Source of the DNA: Castor canadensis
Taxonomy: Eukaryota; Chordata; Mammalia; Rodentia; Castoridae
Assembly: GCF_047511655.1 (NCBI RefSeq)
Contig: NC_133401.1
Span: 15,966,001-16,030,000, forward strand
DNA: 64,000 bases
Reading direction: 5' to 3'
Both the position numbers and the translations under genes were made by a program. The notes beneath the pieces are model-generated. The model did not search any database. It worked only from the letters and a program-made list of their open reading frames with translations, and was not told where the DNA came from. Shown here in pieces: positions 16,291-27,230 of the stretch (position 1 is its first letter; the number at the start of each line of letters is the position of its first letter).

Positions 16291-16659
16291 AGTGTATTCT
16301 TAATTTCTTAAATTCTATTTATCTTTGCTCCTACAGTTCTGTAATGGCAGGTTTCTTTTGTCCTTGCTTCTAGAATTCACTTGTTCACTCTCTGTTCTCT
16401 CCTAGGTGCTGAGTACACGATGGACCAAGTCCTTGCCCTCAGGGAGGACACATTTAGGGAGGGCCCCAGCCGGGCCAGGCTCCCTTCTGGGTGTCCACTT
16501 CTGGCATCACCACCTAGAGAGGATCCCCCTCGCACCAATGAAGAGATGGGGAAGGGGATTCCAGAGTCTCTTGTCCCTTAACAGTCTGGGGCTCCTCGGA
16601 TTCTTTGTCCGTATGATTCTCTTAGGCTCGGATTCAAGTGGACTGTGGATATAGGAAAA

Positions 16660-17425
16660 AATGCTCAATGTCACTATTGATCCAGAAAAAGCAAATAAAC
16701 ATCTGATGGGATTCACACACACACACACTCACCAGGATGATTCATGCTATATTTAAAAGCCTAGAAGAAGGCGAAGCCGGACACCCTATCATCCGACACC
16801 CTATCAATCATCCCACAACCCACTCTTGGGTGACGCAGAAAATGTGTGCTGCTGGGCACCAGGAGACAATGCAGCACTGCTCAGAAGAGTCGGAGACCGG
16901 AAACAACACGCAAACCCGCAAACAATGAACGAACAATAAGTTGCGGTGTGTGCATACAGGCAAACACGATACAGCAATGAAAAACGAGCACATTGCAACA
17001 GGCATGAGAAAGCACAGAACCTCGCCGGCAGAAAATTCCGTCCGAAAAGCAAGAGCCAAGAGTGCCCTTTGTTGGATGGAACTGGAAATCGCTGTTAAGG
17101 GAAATATGGCCGACTTGGAAAAACAGACATCACGGGTTCCCCTCACATGTAGAAGCCAACCTAAAAACTGCGTTGACATGAGTGTAGTGAGGGTGCTGCT
17201 GGGGTGGGAGCCACGGCGGGGCAGGGTGAAGGGAGAGGGGGAGGGAGTGAAATGATCTAAGTATACATGTGTGCAAAAATAGAATAAAGAAACCCTTTAA
17301 AATTCTGTTTAAAAAAAGAAATAAAGGTGGATGAATTTGATCAAAGTATTGTTTCATGCATGAAAATATCAAAATGAAACCCCTTTTACACTTAATATAC
17401 AACTAATAAACAAAAGAGAGGGAAA
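16660..17425 (+). repeat. Old L1 3' end
   Basis: Phrases such as GGATGGAACTGGAAATC, 'CTCACATGTAGAAGCC', 'ATGATCTAAGTATACATG' and a second tail with GATCAAAGTATTGTTTCATG match the end of rodent L1 ORF2 and its 3' UTR. It is diverged and holds a (CA)n near 16,716. Confidence 0.55.
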
Positions 17426-17440
17426 AATAAAGTCTACTTT

Positions 17441-18630
17441 TTGGGTTTTTTGGCAGTACTGGGGTTTGAACTCAGGGCCTCACGCTTGCTTGGCAGGTCC
17501 TTTACCACTTGAGTCACTCCTCCAGCTCTTTTTTGTGCTGGGCTTTTTCAGATTGGGTCTCATGAACTGTTTGCCTCGGCTGGCTTTGAACCTGGATCCT
17601 CCTGATCTCTGCCTCCCGAGTGGCTGGGATTACAGGGGTGAGCCACCAGCACCGAGCTAAACTCTACTTATTGAACAGGAAAAAAAATTAGTCCCAAAAT
17701 TGGGACTGGAGGTGTGGCTCAATCAGTAGAGTGCCTGCTTTGCAAGCCTGAAGCCCTGAATTCAATCCCAGTCCCATCAAAAAAAAAATCCAAAACTAGG
17801 CTACACACAGTAGCTCACACCTGTAATTCCTGCTACTCGGGAGGTAGACATCAGAAAGATCTCAGTTTGAGACCAGCCTCCACAAAAAGTTAGTGAGGCC
17901 CATCTTGATCAATAAGCCAGATGTGGTGGTGTGTTCCTGTCATCCCAGCTATCTTAGAGGCATAAGCAGGAGGATCACAGTCTGAGGCTGCCCCAGGCAA
18001 AAACTTAAGGCCTTATCTGAAAAATAACTAAAAGCAAAAAAGTGTGGGTGTGCATGACTCAAGCAGTACAGTGCATGACTGACAAGTGCAAGGCCCTGAG
18101 TTCAGACTCTAGTACCACCAAAAAAAAGAAAAACCTCAAACTGGGTTGAGCATGGTGGCAAACACCTATAATCCCAGCTACTCAGGAGGCTGAGGTAGAA
18201 AGATAGCGAGTTGGAGGCCTGCATATTGAATTCAAGGCCAGCCTGAACTTGCTTGTGTCACAAAAAAGAAAGAAAAAATCCAAAACTGTGGTGTTCAGGT
18301 GTACATTCATAGATAGTAAAAATAGAAAGAAAAACAAGGAAATTATACCCTAAAGTAAGGATACAGGTTGTGGGGAGGGGGAGTTGATATCGGAAGATGC
18401 AGAGAGAACGGGCAAAAAGCCAGGCACAAAAGGTGGCTCATGCCTGTAATCCTAGCTACTTAGGAGGCTGAGATCAGGATCAGGAGGATTGTGGTTCGAA
18501 GCCAGCCTGGGTTAAAATAGTTTGTGAGATCTTATCTAAAGCCAAAACCCATCACAAAAATAGGACTGGTGGAGTGGCTCAAGGTGTAGGCCATGAGTTC
18601 AAACCCCCGAACCACACACACAAAAAAAGT
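17441..18630. repeat. SINE cluster of five to six copies
   Basis: A reversed dimer lies at 17441-17660 and a forward ID at 17705-17785. A forward three-armed copy spans 17795-18130, a B1-like copy 18140-18270 and a forward dimer 18421-18628. Confidence 0.82.
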
Positions 18631-18734
18631 ACCACTATGTCTTAGCCTAACTATTGTTTTTACAATAGTTTGTGACATGGAACATTGTATTTTAATTTCG
18701 TGCAATCTTCTGAGTCATAGTTCATTTTATTTTT

Positions 18735-19120
18735 GTGGGGTTCTTTTTTGGGTTTGGGGGGTAGGTTTTTTTTGCCATGCTTGGGATGGAACCCAGGGCT
18801 CTGAGCATACCAGGCAAGCACTCTGCCACAAAAGATTTTTTTTTTTTTTTGGCAGTAGTGGAGTTTGAATTTAGGACCTTGCACTTGCTAGGCAGGCGCT
18901 CTCCCACTTGACCTCCTCTGCCCTTTTTTAAACAGGGTCTCATTTTATGCCTGGGCAGCCTGGACCGAAAGCCCATGTAACTAGAATGACACCACACCCA
19001 GCTTTTATTGGTTGAGATGGGGTCTCACAAACTTTTTGTCCAGACTGGCTTCCAACCATGGTCCTCCTGATCTCTGCCTCCTGAGTAGCTGGGATGACAG
19101 GTGTGAGCCAGCACACCTGG
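18735..19120 (-). repeat. ID element and reversed composite SINE
   Basis: A reversed ID (CTTGGGATGGAACCCAGGG) lies at 18765-18832. A T run and a reversed composite with two B1-like parts extend to 19120. Confidence 0.78.
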
Positions 19121-19124
19121 CCCA

Positions 19125-20080
19125 AGAGATTATTTTTTTCAGTTCCATGGTTCCAAAACTCTGTTCCTCAGACTTCCCGACTTGCAAGGAGCAATGTCTC
19201 TGAGCCCCGGCGTGAACACAGGGGGAGCCAGGGAGCACATGAGAAGAGAATGTGGGGTTTAAAACGCATAACAAGATTTGATTTTCCCAGAAGCAAGCAG
19301 ATGTGCTGTGACTCTGTGACGGTGGAGGATTGAAGTGACAAAAGTTCACGGGTGAGTGAAGTGTAAAGCCAAAGCCACAAACCAACCACCCCCACCTCCT
19401 GCAGAGCAAGACAACAACACAAGCTCCTGAGCCGGGTCAGTTCCTTTTCTCACCTGCCAGCCCAGTGCCAGGCACACGGGGGAGGGGGGGAGGCCGTCTA
19501 GAATGTCACCAAAGCTGGCACCTGCAGGGGACCCACTTTGGTTGATACAGAAACTCAATCTGTCCTGGGTGGCTTGTCAGGGACATTGTGACGCAGGGAT
19601 TTGCTCCCAGCCTGAGTTTAAGATCACCTGATTCCCTGGGGACCAGGAAGTGGAGACACATCTGCCACACACATCCATGGGGATGTGTTGGAGGGTAGGG
19701 GTAGCCCCACTTGGGCTGTGGCTGGGGACAGGGGAGGTGACTCTGCCATGGCTCCAGCTCAAATGAGGAAGGACTTGGTGTCACCTTGGCTTTCCCAGGA
19801 GCCTGAGGGACTTTTTTGTCTGTATTTTTAGGCCAAATGACCCAAGGGGAGGTTGTGGCCTTGGGTGGGAGAGGCACCAACATCCAGGAAAAAGACCAGA
19901 GGCCCCCCAGAAAGGTACTGTCCCTTCCTCCTGAAAGGGCTCCATGCTCAGCCCTGCAGGGATGGGATTGGGAAAGGAGGCTCCTAGTCCAATGACAGAG
20001 GCTTGTCCCCACTTAGGGAATGGCTAGGCTGATGGCAGAGCCCATGCTTTCACAACTCAGGGCTCAAGAAGAAGCAACTA
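19125..20080. other. Intergenic unique stretch
   Basis: No repeat family or exon is visible, and frames are short. It lies between SINEs and could hold a regulatory element, but I see no decisive motif. Confidence 0.45.
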
Positions 20081-20083
20081 GGG

Positions 20084-20285
20084 CCGGGAATGGTGGCTTT
20101 CAAGTATAATCCCAGCTACTCAGCAGGCAGAGGTAGGAGAATCATGAAAGTTATCGAGACCATATGTGACAACAAACTAAAAGCAAAAGGTCTGTGGAGT
20201 GGCTCAGGTGCTAGAGCGCCTGCCTAGCAAAGGTGAGGCCCTGAGTTCAAACCCCAGTGCCATCAAATAAATAAATAAATAAATG
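20084..20285 (+). repeat. B1-ID dimeric SINE with (AAAT)n tail
   Basis: Starts GGGCCGGGAATGGTGGC and ends GAGTTCAAACCCCAGTGCC followed by AAAT repeats. Confidence 0.85.
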
Positions 20286-20429
20286 ACCACTGATCTGGTG
20301 GGGATGGCACCCCTGCTCCCTCCTGGGGAACCAAACCTCACTCCCACAGTGTTCCTTGTCAGGTGGAGGATTCAAACCCTACAACTCAGCGAGCTCTAGT
20401 CTAAGGGAGGCGTGACGATCCCGCTCAGA

Positions 20430-20690
20430 CCCAGGTCCGGAAGCTCTGGTAGGATGGGGGAGGCACCGCCTGTCATCTGGAAGTCAAGGCTGATGCTCCC
20501 CCAGAAGCCTGCCCGCCCAGGGAGACGACTGAGAACCTCAGCCCGGGCCAGTGAGGAAGGCATGTGGTCCACTAAGCTAACAGAGGAGGGGGCATGCCCC
20601 CCGCATCTGGGGAAGTTCCCAGTCTGATAGGGGAGGCATCCCCCACTCTCTGCCTCTTGGATAGTTCTAGTCCAATGAAGGAGTCTGAAG
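20430..20690. repeat. Diverged copies of the TCTGATRGGGGAGGC core
   Basis: CCAGTCTGATAGGGGAGGC near 20,610 and looser copies near 20,450 and 20,670 resemble the decayed array in the CEACAM16 intron. No regular period is left. Confidence 0.4.
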
Positions 20691-20704
20691 GAGTCAAACC
20701 TTTT

Positions 20705-20820
20705 CTTTTTTGAGACAGGATCTCCCTATGCAGTCTAGGCTGGCCTTGAACTCTCCATCCTCCTACCTCAGCCTCCTGAGTGCTAGGATTAGAGGTGTGC
20801 ACCACCACACCTGGCTCCGA
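20705..20820 (-). repeat. B1-like SINE (reverse)
   Basis: TTTTTTGAGACAGGATCTCC at the start and GTGTGCACCACCACACCTGG at the end. Confidence 0.85.
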
Positions 20821-21234
20821 ACCTTCTCCCTCCCTGTCTGGCCGACTGAATGAGCAGGGCCGGTGGGGGGGGGGTTCCCCTCCCCACCTTCATGGTAGAT
20901 CCTAGAAGCAGGGGACTTCTGTGGGAGCACACCACATGTCCCCAGCCTGGGACTTCCCTTTTGTCAGCTCAACCCCATGCCTCACTGGGGGCAGACAGGC
21001 CAGCCAGGCAGACCCATGCCCACCGTCATCCGGGTGCCATGACCCCAGCTGTGTCACGGAGGGCGTGCCAGGCTCCTCGGGGATTTCCGTGTCTGATTTC
21101 ACCATGCCCTACCCTACAAGGAGGCACTCATCCCATTTAACAAACAAGGTGGAAGAGCAAGGACCTCGGAGACCACAGGCAGAGTCAGAGGACAGGACCC
21201 AGCAGGGTGACAATGAGGATGCTGCTGGAGGCCT

Positions 21235-21395
21235 TGCTCTGCCAGGCAACTGTGCCAGACACTTTATTAATGACTCACTGAATCTTCCCAGTTGTCACAT
21301 TTGTAACTCTCCATGTCATTATGCCATGACTAATGGGGGGAAACTGAGGCCCAGAAAGCAGATGAGTAGGAGACAGAGCTGAGACTCCAAAGCCC
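21235..21395 (+). repeat. MIR element
   Basis: 'CCAGACACTTTATTAATGA' with 'GGGGAAACTGAGGCCCAGA' and a run of AGGAGACAGAGCTGAGACTC is the typical MIR core and right part. Confidence 0.75.
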
Positions 21396-21794
21396 TCAAC
21401 GGCAGGTTGGCACCTCAGGAAAGCTTATATGGCTAACAAAAGATGGATGAGAAGAAAAGAAAGAAGGCCACATTAGGGGTGGGAGGGTGTCACAGGCTGC
21501 GGGTGACAGTCCAGCCTGTTGCCTCCTCCCCAGAGAAGTCTCACTGGAAGCCGAAATGGACAGACACTTCTGTCCCCACCTGGTCCTGTCATGGCCTGAG
21601 GCTGAGCAGGAGACTGTCACCAACTGGCAAACTGAGGTGGACCTTGCAGAAGCCATGGTTGGAGGCCATCAGGGATCCCCATGCCGGGCCACACGTCCCT
21701 TCTTGAAAGGAAATGGGAGTGGCACACCCATTGTCCGCCACTCCCAAACTCTGGTAATAATTACACTCATTTTCAAATGGTATCTTCTTTTGTT

Positions 21795-21975
21795 TTATTT
21801 GAGACAAAGTCTCACTATGTAGACCAGGCTGGCCTTGAACTTGCGATGTAACTCAGGCTGGCGTTGAGCTTGCTGTGTAGCGCAGACTGGCGGCTGGCCT
21901 CTAACACCCAATTTTCCTGCCTCAGCCTCCCAAGTGCTGGGATTACGAGTGTGTACTGCCACACCCAGCTGAGCC
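21795..21975 (-). repeat. B1-like SINE with internal duplication (reverse)
   Basis: The word 'CAGGCTGGC(C/G)TTGA' occurs twice (near 21,826 and 21,854) with a third partial copy, so the left arm has an internal tandem duplication. Confidence 0.75.
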
Positions 21976-21979
21976 CAAA

Positions 21980-22865
21980 CAATTTGATAGTGTTTCATTT
22001 ACAGACAGGATGCTGGAGGACCTAATTAGACTGCCTGGGCTGTCTATCATCACCTGCTGGGACCCCTGTGTCCTTTTTGTCCCCTGCCCAACCTTTCCAC
22101 ACCCCTGGCCAGGGACGGGGGCAGATGCCAACCTCTGCCCCCACCTGCCACATCACATCCCCCCTGCTGATCAAGGCAGTTGGGGGAGGGGTGCATGATG
22201 TCTGCCTTCCAGACCAAAAGCAAGCAGGATGTTGTAATCCTCTGACTCAGCTGCTGCGTGCAGACCCAGCAAGAGGGAGAAAGGGGAAGATTAAGACTTG
22301 GCCACACTCCAGATGGGCTGATTCTGCCCAGCGCCAGTGGCTCTGGCAGCTACCAAGGCCCCAGAGCCAGAGAGGAGGAGGGAGAGAGCTAAGAGGTGTA
22401 GGCCTCGCTCCAGGAGTCTGGCCTGCGTTCACCCTGGCGGGGGCAGGGCAGCCTCAGAAGAACAGAAGCTGGACCCAGGGTGGACATCAGCCCAGAACTC
22501 AGAAAGGAGGCAGGCTGCCTGACCTTGGGCAAGTCCCTCCCCTTCCAGGCTCTGTTTTCCTGTCCTGCAGAGTCCTCTTGGTCCCCCTGAGTGACGCTGA
22601 AGTTGGACTCCAAACCCTCGTGCTGCAGTGGAAGTCTCTGGCTACCTCCTCCCGCTCCCTGTTCCTGGAGGCCGCAGAGCGTGGATGCTGTCAAGCAAAG
22701 GAGGGCATCTTGCAGACGACTTTCTCCATGTCTCTTCTAAACCAGAAAGTAGGGGTCTAGAATTAGAGCTGACCTGAAGTCTCTGGGATTAATGGCTACC
22801 CTCCCTGGTCAATAGATTGGGCCCAGGATGATGGGGCCACAGAGACCTGGCTTAAAATCCTAACT
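21980..22865. other. Intergenic unique stretch
   Basis: Mostly unique. A short MIR-like piece ('CTGACCTTGGGCAAGTCCC') lies near 22,520. No gene is supported. Confidence 0.45.
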
Positions 22866-22867
22866 GC

Positions 22868-23070
22868 TAGCCAGGCACCAGTGGCTCACACCTGTAATCC
22901 AAGCTACTCAAGAGACAGAGATCAGGAGGATTGCAGCTCAAAGCCAGCCCAGGCTAATAGTTCTCGAGACCCTATCTCGAAAACTCCTTCACAAAAATAG
23001 GGCTGGTAGAATGGCTCAAGGTGAAGACCCTGAGTTCAAACTCTAGTACCTCAAAAAAAAAAAAAAATCC
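22868..23070 (+). repeat. B1-ID dimeric SINE
   Basis: GCCAGGCACCAGTGGCTCAC at the start, GAGTTCAAACTCTAGTACC at the end and then an A run. Confidence 0.88.
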
Positions 23071-23289
23071 TGATTGTTCCTAGTTCCCTGTTCCCATGTG
23101 ACCCTGACGACTTCAGATGGGAATTTTCATTGAATTTTTCCTTGCAACACATCAAGTGGATTAAGTGGGTTGATTCCTGATGCGATCTCAGCCCACAGTG
23201 AATGGGGCTATTTTGTCTCATGTGTGGACCTTAAGAAGGTGACAAGGAGGACCTGGCCTGAGAGCTAGGATGAAGGTTAAAGCAGGCAG

Positions 23290-23800
23290 TATGGAGACAG
23301 GAATGGACTTCATTCATTCACTTACTCATTCCACAAATTGGTCTCATTTAATCTCCTCTCTTTAGGTGACATGTGTTATTAACAACAGTTAAAATCACAA
23401 CAGGAGCATGGCGGTGCACGCCTGTAATCCCAGCTACCTGGGATCACATCAAGTTGCAAGGTCAGCCTGGGCAAATAGTTCCAGATCCCATGTTCAACTA
23501 AACAGAGCAAAAGAGACTGGAGGTGTGAAACCAATGCTCCCAATGAGACGGGGCCTGCTACTGAAAACATACATCAGTATGGTGTTATTCTGTACTTACT
23601 ATTATATTAACAGTAACATCAGCTCCACTGCACTGAGTTCTTTCTATACATCGGGCCATAGAGGACAGACACATGTATTCTTGATTTAGTCTGATGTACA
23701 CATGAGGAAACCAAAGGTCCATGACATTAATTAACTGCCTAGAAGTCACAAAGTTAACAGCAGGAGGCAGGATTCGAAGCCTGGCCTCAGTTTGAAGCAA
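23290..23800 (+). repeat. MIR element interrupted by a SINE piece
   Basis: A MIR-like left part (TCATTTAATCTCCTC near 23,343) and right part (ACATGAGGAAACC near 23,700, GCAGGATTCGAAGCCTGG near 23,768) flank a B1-like fragment at 23,400-23,525. Confidence 0.6.
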
Positions 23801-24265
23801 AAACCCCACAAGGCCCAGGAATTGAGGCAGATGGGAACGCTGGGCCTGATCAGCCCCACCTTCTCCTCTAGAAGGGAAAATTGGAAGCCAGAGAGCAAAA
23901 AAGCTGCCTACCAGCTGGACTTTATTTCCCTCTGGGGACATTGGTCAGGTCAAGTCTCCACCGGGAGTGATAGAGAAGCAGCAGGAGAGAAGAGGACATC
24001 TGAACAGACACAAAGGGTGGCCTTCGTGGGGAAAGTGGGTAGACAATAAGCAGGACTTCTGTGCTTTCTCTGGGAAGTTTCTGGGACTCATCCAGGGGCT
24101 GCCCCTGCCAGTCGGGGGGGTGAGGGCTCCAAATCTCAAGGGCCAGAGAGGAGAGACCCTAGTCCTCCCCGCGTGGGGCACAAGAATCAAGGGGAAAGGA
24201 GGGGGTGGCCATCCTGGTTCCGCATCCTCCATTCCCGACACTGGAGGGAGGCTGCTGTGGGAGCA

Positions 24266-24297
24266 GGGACTTTCCTGAGCTGTGAACATTCTGGGAA
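24266..24297. promoter_or_regulatory. kappaB motif next to STAT motif upstream of BCL3
   Basis: GGGACTTTCC at 24266-24275 is the classical NF-kappaB site. TTCTGGGAA at 24289-24297 is a TTCNNNGAA STAT site. They lie 14 bp apart and 2.7 kb before the BCL3 start codon. Presence is seen; function is inferred from the known NF-kappaB and STAT3 control of BCL3. Confidence 0.4.
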
Positions 24298-24479
24298 ATT
24301 AGAGACAGCTGTGGGGCGGGGCTGACTCCCCAGTCTCCCTTCCCTCCCCTCCCCTCAGACCCTGCTGGTCCCCAGGCATCCCTCCCTCCCCTCCCCCCAG
24401 GGGGCCTCTGACTGCCTCCTCCTGCAGACCCTCAGGTCTTCTCCCTCACACCGCTTCCCCTCCCTCAGAACTGCTTCTC

Positions 24480-24970
24480 ACCTAGTCCTCAGACTTCTGC
24501 AGACTGTGCCCCCTCCCTCCCTCAGACCCTCGCCCCCTCCACCAGGCTGTTACCTTATCTCTCTGGCGTCCCCACCTCCTCCCTCAGGCCCTCACCTCCT
24601 CCCTCAGACCCCATCTCCTCCCTCAACCCCTCACCTCCTCCCTCAACCCCTCACCTCCTCCCTCAGACCCCCATCTCCTCCCTCAGACCCTCACCTCCTC
24701 CCTCAGACCCCCATCTCCTCCCTCAGACCCCCATCTCCTCCCTCAGACCCTCACCTCCTCCCTCAGACCCCCATCTCCTCCCTCAGACCCCCATCTCCTC
24801 CCTCAGACCCTCACCTCCTCCCTCAGACCCCCATCTCCTCCCTCAGACCCCCATCTCCTCCCTCAGACCCTCACCTCCTCCCTCAGACCCCCATCTCCTC
24901 CCTCAGACCCTCACCTCCTCCCTCAGACCCCTCACCTCCTCCCTCAGACCCTCACCTCCTCCCTCAGGCC
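24480..24970. repeat. 20-bp minisatellite with 60-bp higher-order unit
   Basis: 20-mers CCTCAGACCCCCATCTCCTC (A) and CCTCAGACCCTCACCTCCTC (B) alternate as A-A-B, so the array repeats perfectly every 60 bp from about 24,661 to 24,900. Looser copies flank it. The long proline/serine reading frame across it is an artefact. Confidence 0.95.
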
Positions 24971-25229
24971 CTGTTTTCCCTCATCCATCCCCAGGGACTG
25001 GGATGGGACTTCAGCCCTCTGGGCAAAGAGCAGACACAGCCCACCGCCCCAACTGGCAAAAGTGGAGGGGACGAGGGTACCCTTCCGACCCTATGTCTTA
25101 GGACCACCACCCTCGGCCCCAGCTTCCCTTTCTGTACACTGGGCAGGGCTTGGTCTCCCGCCCTCTCCTGAGTTTGAGGGTCCCAGAGGAGAGGGCTGTT
25201 GGGCCCCAAGCAATTCCTTGCTGTTCTCT

Positions 25230-25400
25230 TGCAGCACCACTCCCCACCCCAGCGCAGGCTGGGAGTGACATCAGCCCCATTCTCCAGGACAAACTGAGTC
25301 TCCAGAGAGGGGATGGTTCCTCTGAGGTTCCACAGGCACTCGGGCTGGAGGTGAGCCTGGAGCCCCGGTCTGCTCCCCCTCCCCTATTTCCCGTGGGGGA
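25230..25400 (+). repeat. MIR-like piece
   Basis: 'CCATTCTCCAGGACAAACTG' then 'GTCTCCAGAGAGGGG' and 'GAGGTTCCACAGGCACTCGG' follow the MIR right-half order. Confidence 0.5.
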
Positions 25401-26690
25401 CGTGCAGAGAAAGAGTGAAAGAGGAGGGAAGGGGTGAGGCTCTCGCATCCCACATCCCGGGTTAACCATCCACTCGGGTGGGGCCCAAGCCGACCAAAGT
25501 TCCTTTCCGGGGACCGAGGCCCACACCCACTTTCACGTACTGAGTCGCCAGACGACAGAGCTCGAGAGACCAAAAGGGACTGGGGGGAGAGGGGGCAGGG
25601 CCAGAGACAGTGGGAGGGAAGCCAGGGATGGAGGGACTGAGTTGCAAGAGAGACAGCCTAACAGTTGAGCAGGGGGACTCTGCGTGTCCCCTGAGCAGCT
25701 CTGGGGTGCAGTCCCCATTCCCTGGGACCCAAAGCTTCCCCCTCGGTCTCCTGTGACTCAATGACCTGGACTCAACCCCAGCGGCTGCCCCGCCCCCAGG
25801 GAAATCCGGGAAAGCCCCGAGCCTCTGGGCCCCACCCCGGGGCGGGGTCAAGAGAGAAGGGCGTGGTCAGGGCGGGAGGACGGGAGGGCGGGGACGGGAG
25901 AGGCCACCTCTGCCCCGCCCCTCCCCAGCTCCTGCCCTTCTGAGTCATCTTGCCCCCAACCCGCCTGGCCTGTTCCCCACCCACCAGCCCCTCCCCGGGG
26001 TGGGAAGGGAAGTGGGGGAGCAGGAGGAGTCAACTTCTGCCCCCCTCCAAGAGCCTGGCCTTGACCGCTGTAACTGTGGCCCGTGCCCCTTGCTATCTCT
26101 CTTCCTTTGTCTCTCAAGATCTCTGCACCTCTGTCTCTGTGCATCTGGGATTCCCCTTTAGCCCCGTGGGCCCCGAGTGGGTGCAGGGCCCCCCGCAGCG
26201 AGAGACGCATTCAACACTTCTGCACGACCCCCTCCCCAATCTCCGCAGCTAGTGAGGCCTACAGAGGAGGCCAAGATGGGGTAGGGGAGGCACAGGGGTC
26301 GCTGGTTCCTGGGCACTTTGCCAGGTGCCAGTCCTCTGGCATGGGCTGTCTCCTCGCTCCCAAAGAGAAGGAAATGGCTCAGAAAGCGGAAGTGCATGGT
26401 CAAGGTCGCCCAGCAAGGAAGTGGGAAGCGGGATTCGAACCTGTGCCCTAGCAACCCCAAGACCTCAAGGACCTTACCGCGGGGTGGGGATGGGGGGAGG
26501 CTGAGAGGTGGTGAAAGACACGCATCAGGGAAAGATGGAGCCAGCGACAACAGAGACACAGGGGGAGGGTGGCACTCAGACACCTGTATTGAAACAGTCG
26601 GAGCCAGGTATAGAGACTCAGAGATCTGGAGACAGACGGACAGGCAGATCGGCACGACCGAGCCCGATGGAGGGGGGCGGGAGGTGACAG
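25400..26690 (+). promoter_or_regulatory. BCL3: BCL3 upstream region with AP-1 and GC-box motifs
   Basis: AP-1 motifs lie at 25754-25760 (TGACTCA) and 25941-25947 (TGAGTCA), about 1.0-1.2 kb before the start codon. GC boxes lie near 25,788 and 25,838. A MIR piece lies at about 26,290-26,460 (GGGATTCGAACCTGTGCCC). AP-1 and NF-kappaB control of BCL3 is known; use of these sites is inference. Confidence 0.45.
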
Positions 26691-27230
26691 GGGAGGGGAC
26701 CGTGGGACCTGGCCCCTCCTCCCTGGGCACCGGGCGCGGGGCGGGCGCGCGGCGGGGCGGCGCGGGTCCAGGAAACCCCTGGGGCGGACGGGTGGCCCCG
26801 GGGGGGCCGGGGGCGGGGAGGCGGGCGCCCGGCACCGCCCCACCTGACAAAAGTCCCTTCAGTTCAGCCGGCGGCAGGGGAAGTCCCGGCGCCCGGAGAA
26901 ACCTCCTCCCGTGCCGCCGCGCCGCGCCGCGCTCCGGCCGCCCGCTCGGCCGCCGTCTCCGGCGGCCCCATGCCCCGATGCCCCGCGGGGGCCATGGACG
27001 AGGGGCCCGTGGACCTGCGCACCCGGCCCAAGGCCACCGCAGCCCCCGGCGCCGCGCTGCCGCTCCGCAAGCGCCCCCTGCGCCCGCCCTCCCCGGAGCC
27101 CGCCGCCCCCTGCGGTGCTGCGGGCCCCGTCGCCCCCCTGGACCCCCTGCGTGGCGGCTGCGACACGCCCGCGATCCCTGGGGTCCCCCACGGCCTGGCC
27201 AGGCCAGAGGCGTTTTACTACCCCGGTGAG
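26690..27230 (+). promoter_or_regulatory. BCL3: BCL3 CpG island promoter and 5' UTR
   Basis: Very high GC content and dense CpG run from about 26,690 through exon 1, with no TATA box visible. A kappaB motif GGGAAGTCCC lies at 26878-26887 in the likely 5' UTR, about 85 bp before the start codon. G runs at 26,800-26,825 could form a quadruplex. The transcription start is not resolved. Confidence 0.75.
26970..27225 (+). CDS. BCL3: BCL3 exon 1
   Basis: Residues 1-85 plus one base. It encodes MDEGPVDLRTRPKA and PLRKRPLR, the proline-rich N-terminus with a basic patch. The donor GTGAGT starts at 27226 (phase 1). Confidence 0.97.

Noticed and set aside
24506-25171. 221-codon Pro/Ser-rich frame
   Set aside because: It is a translation of the 20-bp minisatellite, with no start context or homologue.
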